A stretch of DNA of 16,200 nt. It comes from CAYLHU01 sp964383715. GTDB lineage: Bacteria; Patescibacteriota; Minisyncoccia; Minisyncoccales; CG1-02-41-26. The DNA is taken from contig CAYLHU010000011.1 of NCBI GenBank assembly GCA_964383715.1, forward strand, positions 1 through 16,200, given 5' to 3'. Of this stretch, positions 7,180-12,008 are shown one piece after another. The translations under genes and the position numbers were made by a program. Within the stretch, counting starts at the first letter, position 1. The number at the start of each line of letters is the position of its first letter. The notes under the pieces are model-generated. The model worked only from the letters and a program-made list of their open reading frames with translations, did not search any database and had not been told where the DNA came from.

Positions 7180-7397
7180 TAAGTAATGATTATATTTAAC
7201 AGAGAAAGGAGAACAAAGAGAATGGCTAAAATTACGCTGGTTCTAAAAATCATTTTTTCAGCCCCTCTCTTTTTAAAATAAGCTCCACCTTCTTGTCCAA
7301 AGGCGCCACCTAAAGCAGTTCCCCTTTGCTGGAGTAAAATAAAAACAACTAAGAGAGCGGAAACAATAATTTGTAATATAAAAAATATTTTATACAT
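7179..7397 (-). CDS. secG: Preprotein translocase subunit SecG
   Basis: Small accessory subunit of the SecYEG channel. It has 72 residues, typical for SecG, and two membrane helices (about 4-22 and 50-70). The conserved cytoplasmic loop LLQQRGTALGGAFGQEGGAYFKKRGAEK follows the LLQ...G.L...FG pattern. It lies 13 bp after the holin-family gene and shares one base with the start of the solute-binding protein gene. There is no SD before the ATG, as with other core genes here. Pairing a Sec subunit with exported or membrane proteins is sensible, but no direct functional link is shown. Confidence 0.93.
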   Translation of the reverse strand: MYKIFFILQIIVSALLVVFILLQQRGTALGGAFGQEGGAYFKKRGAEKMIFRTSVILAILFVLLSLLNIIIT

Positions 7398-7410
7398 TTG
7401 TTTGTGTCAA

Positions 7411-7761
7411 TTATTTCTTTTTGATTAAGACGAAATTTAGGCCCGAGGACAAGAGTCCGGTCCAAAAAAGGGGCCAAAAACCGAGGATAACCAATTGGGG
7501 GAAAAGAATATCTATTAGCCAGACCATCAGCATATTTATAATCAAACTAAAAAAACCAAGAGTCAAGATTCTTAAAGGGAAAGTTATTAATTTGACTATT
7601 GGTTTGAGGAAAAAGTTTATTAGTCCCAAAACCAAACCGGCGAGAATCAATGTTTTTAGAAATTGTTCCGAGGGGCTTTCTATTGAAACCCCCGGCACCA
7701 AAATTGTCGCCAAGTAAAGAGCCAAAATACCCAAGATCAAGTGATAGAAAATTTTCCTCAT
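7411..7761 (-). CDS. Phage holin family 4 / YvlD-type small membrane protein
   Basis: A 116-residue protein with four hydrophobic segments. It matches the Phage_holin_4_2 style: MRKIFYHLILGILALYLATILVPGVSIE at the start, and LVLGLINFFLKPIVKLITFPLRILTLGFFSLIINMLMVWLID in the middle, with the typical 'N..lrPil.ll..P..iltlG' core. Despite the name, chromosomal members are not established lysis proteins and their function is unclear. The start at 7761 fits the family N-terminus. An in-frame ATG at 7806 (weak AGGG upstream) would add 15 residues translated from a hairpin and is less likely. It is the first gene of the overlapping secG operon, and the divergent gene at 8010 shares its upstream region. 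Confidence 0.85.
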   Translation of the reverse strand: MRKIFYHLILGILALYLATILVPGVSIESPSEQFLKTLILAGLVLGLINFFLKPIVKLITFPLRILTLGFFSLIINMLMVWLIDILFPQLVILGFWPLFWTGLLSSGLNFVLIKKK

Positions 7762-7776
7762 ACGAGTCCACGAAGT

Positions 7777-7859
7777 GGGCGAGAGCGATGAATGCTTCGC
7801 ATTCATCTTTACTCAACCCTTTGGGCTTCGTTCAAGATGAAGGTAATCCTTCATCGCCC
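7777..7859 (-). promoter_or_regulatory. Nested-hairpin leader of the holin-secG operon
   Basis: Two perfect hairpins, GATGAATGC-TTC-GCATTCATC (7787-7807) and GATGAAGG-TAAT-CCTTCATC (7836-7855), are enclosed by the outer pair GGGCGA (7777-7782) / TCGCCC (7854-7859). Both hairpins repeat the ATGAA/TTCAT theme. The element lies between the predicted minus-strand promoter and the chosen start codon, so it would be the 5' untranslated region. The function is unknown. Confidence 0.5.
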
Positions 7860-7867
7860 ATTATTTC

Positions 7868-7895
7868 ATTCTAACTGACAATTTTAAGAAGTCAA
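7868..7895 (-). promoter_or_regulatory. Promoter for the holin-secG operon
   Basis: On the minus strand TTGACT (7895-7890), a 16-bp spacer, then TAGAAT (7873-7868). It is divergent from the plus-strand promoter beginning at 7902. Confidence 0.5.
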
Positions 7896-7901
7896 TGTCG
7901 T

Positions 7902-7930
7902 TTGACAAATACAATATTATATATTAAACT
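7902..7930 (+). promoter_or_regulatory. Promoter for the 8010 membrane-protein gene
   Basis: TTGACA at 7902-7907, a 17-bp spacer, TAAACT at 7925-7930. The -10 is moderate, while the -35 is consensus. Confidence 0.5.
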
Positions 7931-8009
7931 TTGCTTGTCATCATAAACCCTAAATGATGATTAGTAACTTAACAATATAAAATCCAAAACGGATAGAAAT
8001 GGAGAAAAG

Positions 8010-8489
8010 ATGAAAAAGTTGGTTTTTTGGGGAATGGTGATGGTATTAATTACCATCTTATGTTTCTTTTTTACCTTCTTGGCGAAGGATGGATTCTTGT
8101 TGAGCGGCAAAGAAAAAGCTGCCGTTGTTATTGACAGTAACCTTTTGGTTATTGCTATAATTTTCGTAATGTTATTCCTTAACGCCCTAATTCTAACAGA
8201 AAAGAATTTTTTAGATCTTTTGATTACTAGTGTTGTGGCGGTGATTGCTGTTATTGCCAATATTCTGGCAACGAATATTATGGCAACGGCTTATCCTGTT
8301 GTTAATAGTATTATTTATTCCTTTTTCGTTTTGGCCGTTGTATTATTCTGTATCATTCCTTCGCGGTATTTTTCTAGGGATGAGGAGAAACCAAAGACAA
8401 AGGTATCAAAATCACCTTTTGGAGCAATTTCCCTATGGGTTGAGGGGCTGGTTGTTTTTATTTTTATTTCGGTGATGGCGTTATCGTAG
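8010..8489 (+). CDS. Hypothetical four- to five-helix membrane protein
   Basis: A 159-residue protein with no recognised family. Hydrophobic segments lie at about 4-24, 45-62, 68-92, 95-117 and 140-157. A charged loop (SRDEEKPKTKVSKS, about 121-134) precedes the last helix. Residues 33-36 (GKEK) lie in a short soluble stretch after helix 1. GGAG (8001-8004) is 5 nt before the ATG, a good SD. The gene has its own promoter, divergent from the secG operon, and a terminator at 8509-8543. It resembles the membrane gene at 1014 in organisation (single gene, SD, own promoter and terminator), but I see no clear sequence similarity. Confidence 0.7.
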   Translation: MKKLVFWGMVMVLITILCFFFTFLAKDGFLLSGKEKAAVVIDSNLLVIAIIFVMLFLNALILTEKNFLDLLITSVVAVIAVIANILATNIMATAYPVVNSIIYSFFVLAVVLFCIIPSRYFSRDEEKPKTKVSKSPFGAISLWVEGLVVFIFISVMALS

Positions 8490-8508
8490 TGGTAGCACCG
8501 TAAAATTT

Positions 8509-8544
8509 AAGCGCCGTTTGACTAACATTCGACGCTTTTTTTAG
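8509..8544 (+). terminator. Intrinsic terminator after the 8010 gene
   Basis: AAGCG (8509-8513) pairs with CGCTT (8533-8537), with an additional CG/CG pair inside after one mismatch, followed by a T-run. The stem is modest and the U-tract good. Confidence 0.65.
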
Positions 8545-8688
8545 ATTTTAACAGAGATTAATTTTAATAATTTAATATTTTTTTTAGCAAGTTTCCACAG
8601 GGCAGCCCTGTGGAGGTTTTTGAAATATCAGCTACTCTTTTTTATTTTCTCGATGTTGCGCTTCGGAGTAGAATGTACCCACAAGGGC
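8545..8688. repeat. Spacer with dispersed composite repeat, copy C (inverted relative to A)
   Basis: Most of this gene-free stretch is the repeat. The perfect hairpin CCACAGGG-CAG-CCCTGTGG spans 8595-8613 and is followed by AGGTTTTTG. The 22-bp block at 8653-8674 matches the reverse complement of 841-862 at 20 of 22 positions. Read on the minus strand, the order (block, linker, AAAAACCTC hairpin) is the same as in copy A. Confidence 0.7.
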
Positions 8689-8717
8689 TTGACAAAAATT
8701 TAATAATATGCTACGAT
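8689..8717 (+). promoter_or_regulatory. Promoter for the DEDDh exonuclease-like gene
   Basis: TTGACA at 8689-8694, a 17-bp spacer, TACGAT at 8712-8717 with the extended -10 TGC. This predicts a leader of about 190 nt before the ATG at 8917. Confidence 0.6.
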
Positions 8718-8742
8718 TAAAATGTATTAGGGTTCTTTAAAG

Positions 8743-8911
8743 TTAAAAATTTCATAAATTTTCTTTTCCATTTTATGGGTGGTATATTAGATAGAAAATT
8801 TTATATTCAATATATCACTTACAAATTTTAGGGCTTAAGTTTCCTAGTTGCTTGTAATTTTATAAAAACAAACTACGAGCTATACTAGGTAGCTCGAAAA
8901 AGAAAAGGAGG
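8743..8911 (+). promoter_or_regulatory. Structured 5' leader with SD-adjacent hairpin and alternative pairing
   Basis: The hairpin CGAGCTA (8876-8882) / TAGCTCG (8890-8896) lies 8 nt before the consensus SD AAGGAGG (8905-8911). Its 7-nt loop contains ACTAGG (8884-8889), which is complementary to CCTAGT at 8843-8848. The latter overlaps a competing stem, TAGTT (8845-8849) / AACTA (8871-8875). A further CATAAA...TTTATG stem-loop lies near 8753-8778. The layout is switch-like or pseudoknot-like, but no known riboswitch class was recognised. Confidence 0.5.
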
Positions 8912-8916
8912 ATCAA

Positions 8917-9441
8917 ATGAAGATATTTTCATTTGATGCGGAAACAAACGGACTTTGGGGAGAGTCATTCGCCATTTCGGCAGCCGTTTACGAGAACGGC
9001 AAAATGACGGCGAGTTTTACTGCCTATCTTGGTCCCAACGGCGTGACCGATGGGTGGGTGCGGGACAATGTCTTGCCGAAACTCAAAGGTCTAACCAAGA
9101 CCCACGACTCCTATGACGAAATATTGGTTGCGTTTGCCGAGTTTTACAAAGCGAACAAGACCGATGCTGATATCATCGTCCATATGGGAGTCCCAGTGGA
9201 AGCCAAGGTGTTGCTGGATATGCACACCAACGGTCACATCGGTGATTGGGACGGTCCCTACCCAATGATCGACATTGCTGGTGTCCTTAAGGCCAAAGGG
9301 TATGACCCGACCTCGGTCGATTCTTATAACAAAGAGTTCGGCCTAATGGACGGTCGACCCGAGGCTGAGGGCTTGGCCACCCACCATCCATTATATGATA
9401 GCGTGGCAGCCGCGGTTTGTTACATGCACTTGTTGCGGTAA
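8917..9441 (+). CDS. DEDDh (DnaQ/RNase T-fold) exonuclease-like protein
   Basis: A 174-residue single-domain protein. Motif I is FDAETNG, giving D7 and E9. Motif III is HHPLYDSVAAAVCY, with H156 five residues before D161, as in DEDDh enzymes. Motif II is less standard: VHMGVPVEAKVLL aligns with the usual 'HN..FD..fL', putting E95 where Asp is expected. 3'-5' exonuclease activity is likely but this substitution needs noting. The substrate is unknown; it is not fused to a polymerase. The SD AAGGAGG is 5 nt before the ATG. By eye the gene is close to 50% GC with many GAC, GTC and GGT codons, clearly unlike its AT-rich neighbours, which suggests horizontal acquisition (possibly from a phage or plasmid). 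Confidence 0.8.
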   Translation: MKIFSFDAETNGLWGESFAISAAVYENGKMTASFTAYLGPNGVTDGWVRDNVLPKLKGLTKTHDSYDEILVAFAEFYKANKTDADIIVHMGVPVEAKVLLDMHTNGHIGDWDGPYPMIDIAGVLKAKGYDPTSVDSYNKEFGLMDGRPEAEGLATHHPLYDSVAAAVCYMHLLR

Positions 9442-9461
9442 GCCCAGCAATAATATGGTTT

Positions 9462-9491
9462 AGGGAAGTTATCCATTAAAAAAACTTCCCT
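9462..9491. terminator. Perfect 9-bp hairpin between exonuclease and zinc-motif genes
   Basis: AGGGAAGTT (9462-9470) and AACTTCCCT (9483-9491) with a 12-nt loop. There is no U-tract, so it may be a weak terminator or a processing or stability element rather than a full stop. Confidence 0.4.
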
Positions 9492-9497
9492 CCTGTC

Positions 9498-9612
9498 TTC
9501 GCCAAAGGCGAACCGATGAGTTCTTCGATGAAATTCGACAGAACGAAACGGGAGATAAAATTTTCGCTATATGCGAAACCGTATCTAGCGGTTCTAGATA
9601 AAAAAAAGGAGG
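9498..9612 (+). promoter_or_regulatory. Multi-hairpin leader ending in a consensus SD
   Basis: Four consecutive stems are visible: TTCGCC/GGCGAA (9498-9512), GTTCT..AGAAC with inner TCGA pairs (9520-9544), TTTCGC/GCGAAA (9562-9578) and TATCTAG/CTAGATA (9582-9600). The last stem's loop, CGGTT (9589-9593), is the complement of AACCG (9577-9581), so two interleaved stems share the same bases and must compete. AAGGAGG (9606-9612) follows immediately, 5 nt before the ATG. Confidence 0.55.
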
Positions 9613-9617
9613 CCACA

Positions 9618-10439
9618 ATGTGGTTAAAAAAGTTCTTTAAAAAAGTTTTTTCGGTTTTCACAAAAACAAAAGTAGAACCGAGACCTAATTTTTTACTTCC
9701 TGAAACTGTTCAGGAGTACAAAAATTTTCTCCAAGAAGCTCCGACAGTATTTCAAAAAATGTTGAAAGAAAAGGTAAATTATGCCTTATCTTTCCACATT
9801 AAACAACAGGAAGAATTGGTTGTGGCCAAGCTTAAAAAACTTGGCGATAACATTAATTCTGCCGCCGAGGTGGAACTTGAGAAAAGAATTGAACAAGAAG
9901 TTTCTCGCATTGCGAGAATAAAAAAAGAAACGGAAGAAAAAGAAAAAAGGAAGTTATTGAATGGTTTCTCGGAATTTAATGGAGGTCTAGAAAAATGGGC
10001 TGAAGAAAAAGCCCGGGGATATGAATGGTACAAAATCCTCAAAGAGGGGGATGTCATTAATACTCATACGAAAGGATATGAGTACGGGTTTGCCTATAGG
10101 AGGGTGGTAAGATTCAGGGGAAAATTTTTTCTCATTCAATCTTTTCAGGAAGAAGAGAGGGAGCGCGGGAAATTAGTGATAACCCATGGGAGGGCCTTCC
10201 AAGAATATCGTCCAACAGGACGATATAAAGACGAGGTCATAAAATTCGTAACAGAATCTGTATCTCAGATGAAAGAAGAAGAGTTGTTTGCCGTTTCTAG
10301 AGGCAAGGGCAATGAAATGGACATTAACAAGTGTACCCATTTGCCGTCTGATTTTCAGGCTAGCGTGGGTTGTGTTGGTGGTCCAGGGAAGCATTATTTC
10401 TGCTCCCTTTGTCAGAAAGAACAGGAGAGCGGAGAATAA
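9618..10439 (+). CDS. Hypothetical coiled-coil protein with C-terminal Cys/His cluster
   Basis: A 273-residue protein of unrecognised family. The basic amphipathic N-terminus is MWLKKFFKKVFSVFTKTK. A long charged helical region (about residues 50-115, rich in E, K and R, e.g. EVELEKRIEQEVSRIARIKKETEEKEKRK) predicts a coiled coil. Next comes a globular section with GYEYGFAYRRVVRFRGKFFLIQSFQEEERERGKL. The C-terminus has CTH...C...KHYFCSLC, a possible zinc site with four Cys and two His. ATG 9618 is chosen because AAGGAGG is 5 nt upstream. The open frame extends back to 9516, but that part is the structured leader. It follows the exonuclease gene by 176 bp and may be co-transcribed. A clear terminator follows. 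Confidence 0.7.
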   Translation: MWLKKFFKKVFSVFTKTKVEPRPNFLLPETVQEYKNFLQEAPTVFQKMLKEKVNYALSFHIKQQEELVVAKLKKLGDNINSAAEVELEKRIEQEVSRIARIKKETEEKEKRKLLNGFSEFNGGLEKWAEEKARGYEWYKILKEGDVINTHTKGYEYGFAYRRVVRFRGKFFLIQSFQEEERERGKLVITHGRAFQEYRPTGRYKDEVIKFVTESVSQMKEEELFAVSRGKGNEMDINKCTHLPSDFQASVGCVGGPGKHYFCSLCQKEQESGE

Positions 10440-10450
10440 AAGCAAAAGAG

Positions 10451-10500
10451 AGGAGATTTTCTTAATCATATATTTATTGGTTTAGAAAATCTCCTTTTTA
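10451..10500 (+). terminator. Intrinsic terminator after the zinc-motif gene
   Basis: AGGAGATTTTCT (10451-10462) pairs perfectly with AGAAAATCTCCT (10484-10495), followed by TTTTT. Confidence 0.9.
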
Positions 10501-10575
10501 ATTTAAGTGTCAATTTTAATATTCTTTATTAAAAATAAAATGGGTTATTTCAATTAATCTTTTTCAATAGCGTGA

Positions 10576-10715
10576 TACAATTATTACGCAAAATTAATAA
10601 TTACAAAAAAGATGATTAAGTATTAGGTGGTCAATCTTTATTTAATAAACCCGAGTAATTTTTAATTGAAGGGTGTGAACAATGAAAAACAGGGGGTTGT
10701 CCTGTTTTTTTATTC
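10576..10715 (+). ncRNA. Candidate small RNA transcription unit in a 520-bp gene-free gap
   Basis: The gap 10440-10959 has no convincing gene. It contains an extended -10 (TGA-TACAAT, -10 hexamer 10576-10581) with only a weak -35 (TTAATC, 10554-10559). About 105 nt further on there is a terminator-like hairpin, AAAAACAGG (10685-10693) / CCTGTTTTT (10701-10709), followed by more T. Together these could bound an RNA of about 120 nt. A 20-codon open frame from 10682 overlaps the hairpin and is unlikely to be coding. The promoter is weak, so the call is tentative. Confidence 0.3.
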
Positions 10716-10754
10716 TTTATAAAGTATTGGATCGTGTTAAGTAATTTAACCATC

Positions 10755-10798
10755 TTACCGAAATAGGGTTTGGTTCGGTAATTAATTTTCTTACCGAA
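10755..10798. promoter_or_regulatory. Three TTACCGAA half-sites (operator or alternative hairpins)
   Basis: TTACCGAA at 10755-10762, its complement TTCGGTAA at 10774-10781, and TTACCGAA again at 10791-10798. The middle copy can pair with either neighbour but not both. Spacing of 19 then 17 bp is near two helical turns, so a repressor operator is also possible. It lies upstream of the 10877 promoter. Confidence 0.5.
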
Positions 10799-10837
10799 AA
10801 AGGTTTCAGTTTTTATCTAAAGTAACCTTTAAATAAT

Positions 10838-10869
10838 AGTTTCATAGGGCAGTCCTGTGGAGGTTTTTG
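10838..10869. repeat. Dispersed hairpin repeat, copy D
   Basis: CATAGG (10843-10848) / CCTGTG (10854-10859) in the context AGTTTC....TGTGGAGGTTTTTG, almost identical to copy C at 8590-8621. The 22-bp block is absent. It again directly precedes a TTGACA promoter. Confidence 0.65.
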
Positions 10870-10876
10870 GCTTAAT

Positions 10877-10904
10877 TTGACAAAATGAAAATAGTGTATA
10901 AAAT
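10877..10904 (+). promoter_or_regulatory. Promoter for the NYN ribonuclease gene
   Basis: TTGACA at 10877-10882, a 16-bp spacer, TAAAAT at 10899-10904. Confidence 0.65.
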
Positions 10905-10959
10905 ATAAGCAGTTGAAGTTTTAAAAAAATTATAAGGGAATAGAAAGGGAAGGGATAAA

Positions 10960-11361
10960 ATGAATAAGTTTATTGTTGATGCTTATAATTTCGCTGGTTG
11001 GCTTGGTTGTCTTGACCAAGTTAAACAAGGCGAAATTAGCTTAAAGGAAGCGCGACAAAAAGTATTTAATATTATTTTGAAAAACCCACTCTTATTATCA
11101 ATGGGCAACAAAATAATAGTAAATTTGGTTTTTGATTCCCAAATGGATACGGCGAAGAAAATTCGTCGTAGAGAAGTAAGAGGATTAAAAATCATTTTTA
11201 GCTCTACGAGGGAAACGGCGGATGATTTTATTATCCGCATTGCCCAAAAAGGAGATGTCGTAGTTACCCACGACCGTGAGCTAAAGCAAAAACTTGAGTT
11301 GAGAGAGATTCAAGTCAAGTGGCCTGAGTTTTTCTTCGGGGATAAACCCCATATGAATTGA
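10960..11361 (+). CDS. YacP/Rae1-like NYN-domain endoribonuclease
   Basis: A 133-residue PIN-like NYN protein. Acidic-site residues appear in order: FIVDAYNFA (D7, N10), VNLVFDS (D59), RETADDFIIRIA (D88, D89) and VVVTHDRELKQ (D105). This pattern is typical of the YacP family, whose Bacillus member Rae1 cleaves mRNA in the ribosomal A site. It is shorter than Bacillus Rae1 (about 170 residues), lacking part of the C-terminal region, so whether it acts on ribosomes is unknown. AAGGG is 5 nt before the ATG. It is monocistronic, with promoter 10877-10904 and terminator 11361-11398. The hairpin repeat D lies just upstream. Confidence 0.85.
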   Translation: MNKFIVDAYNFAGWLGCLDQVKQGEISLKEARQKVFNIILKNPLLLSMGNKIIVNLVFDSQMDTAKKIRRREVRGLKIIFSSTRETADDFIIRIAQKGDVVVTHDRELKQKLELREIQVKWPEFFFGDKPHMN

Positions 11362-11398
11362 AAAGGAGTGTTCTTTATTAATAGATCACTCCTTTTTT
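11361..11398 (+). terminator. Intrinsic terminator after the NYN ribonuclease gene
   Basis: AAAAGGAGTG (11361-11370) pairs with CACTCCTTTT (11387-11396), and a T-run continues. The first base overlaps the stop codon. Confidence 0.92.
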
Positions 11399-11420
11399 GA
11401 TATAGTTTAAATCAAAATAT

Positions 11421-11449
11421 TTGACAAGAGAAATATTGAAGGTTATAAT
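11421..11449 (+). promoter_or_regulatory. Consensus sigma-70 promoter of groES-groEL
   Basis: TTGACA (11421-11426), a 17-bp spacer, TATAAT (11444-11449): a full consensus match, the strongest in the window. No complete CIRCE element follows; only a CIRCE-like left half, TTAGCAATC (11449-11457), is present, with no right half at the usual spacing. Confidence 0.85.
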
Positions 11450-11471
11450 TAGCAATCAAGCTTTCATAGGC

Positions 11472-11524
11472 AAGATTTTTTCAAAAATCTTTTTTGGAAG
11501 TTTTAATTTTTAAATTAAAACTTC
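11472..11524 (+). promoter_or_regulatory. Two-hairpin groESL leader
   Basis: AAGATTTTT (11472-11480) / AAAAATCTT (11483-11491) followed by TTTT looks like a weak terminator or attenuator. Next, GAAGTTTTAATTT (11497-11509) pairs perfectly with 11512-11524. Both are AU-rich stems that heat would melt. A thermosensing or attenuation role is an inference. Confidence 0.5.
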
Positions 11525-11564
11525 TTGATAATTGTAAAAGGTCAAAAAATTAAAAATAAAAAAT

Positions 11565-11855
11565 ATGAAAATAAAACCGCTTTCTGACCATATTGTTATT
11601 GAATCAATTGGTCAAGAAGAAAAAACAAAATCGGGAATCTTTCTTCCCGAAACAATTGAAAAAGAAAGGCCAGAGCAAGGCAAGGTTATCGCCGTAGGTC
11701 CGGGAAAAATTTCCTCATCCGGGAAAAGAGTGCCAATGGAAGTTAAGAAAAACGATGTGGTTCTTTTTACTAAGTATGGTCCCAATGAAATAAAAATTAA
11801 AGACAAGGACTATTTAATCGCTCGGGAAGAAGATATCTTAGCTATTTTGGAATAA
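11565..11855 (+). CDS. groES: Co-chaperonin GroES
   Basis: A 96-residue cap of the GroEL folding chamber, of standard length. MKIKPLSDHIVIE is the usual start. EEKTKSGIFLPET (about residues 18-30) is the mobile loop that contacts GroEL. EQGKVIAVGPGK, VKKNDVVLFTKYGPNEIKI and DYLIAREEDILAILE complete the beta barrel. It is first in the groES-groEL operon behind a consensus promoter and a two-hairpin leader. There is no SD; the region before the ATG is AT-rich. A 30-nt hairpin covers the last codons and stop, which might set the groES to groEL ratio (inference). Confidence 0.97.
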   Translation: MKIKPLSDHIVIESIGQEEKTKSGIFLPETIEKERPEQGKVIAVGPGKISSSGKRVPMEVKKNDVVLFTKYGPNEIKIKDKDYLIAREEDILAILE

Positions 11856-11869
11856 ATTCCAAAATAGCT
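11840..11869 (+). promoter_or_regulatory. Perfect hairpin over the groES stop codon
   Basis: AGCTATTTTGGAAT (11840-11853) and its exact complement (11856-11869) enclose only AA, so about 13 base pairs with a TAAA loop. The loop contains the groES TAA stop. There is no U-tract, so it is probably a processing, stability or partial-attenuation element. Confidence 0.7.
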
Positions 11870-11870
11870 T

Positions 11871-12005
11871 AATGACTAATTAACCTAATGACTAATTAAC
11901 CTAATCAATAATCAATTATTCAGTAGTTAATATTTTAGACATTAGATTTTTGGGCATTGGGAATTGATTAGAAATTAGAGTAATTAGAAATTAAACATTT
12001 AACTA
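11871..12005. repeat. AT-rich repeat spacer between groES and groEL
   Basis: A 16-bp unit, AATGACTAATTAACCT, occurs twice in tandem (11871-11902) plus AAT. Its 19-base extension appears in reverse complement exactly at 15080-15098 before htpX. The later part (about 11936-11996: TTAGACATTAG, GATTAGAAATTAG, AATTAGAAATTA) resembles 15049-15082. Such low-complexity spacers precede several core genes here. Confidence 0.7.
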
Positions 12006-12008
12006 TTT

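Noticed and set aside
7411..7761. Prophage lysis gene, because of the holin family name
   Set aside because: No other phage gene is nearby, and the gene is embedded in a secG operon; chromosomal members of this family are common.
9577..9612. preQ1-I-like riboswitch (compact pseudoknot, A-run, then SD)
   Set aside because: The A-rich run comes after both stems, not between them, and the conserved loop residues of preQ1-I are not present.
9516..9617. 34-codon N-terminal extension of the zinc-motif protein
   Set aside because: The region is full of hairpins and a consensus SD sits 5 nt before the ATG at 9618, so it is better read as a leader.
10682..10744. 20-codon open frame starting MKNRG
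   Set aside because: It coincides with a hairpin plus T-run, has no family resemblance, and is more simply a terminator.
11449..11475. CIRCE element for HrcA
   Set aside because: Only the left half TTAGCAATC resembles CIRCE; the sequence at the expected right half does not match.
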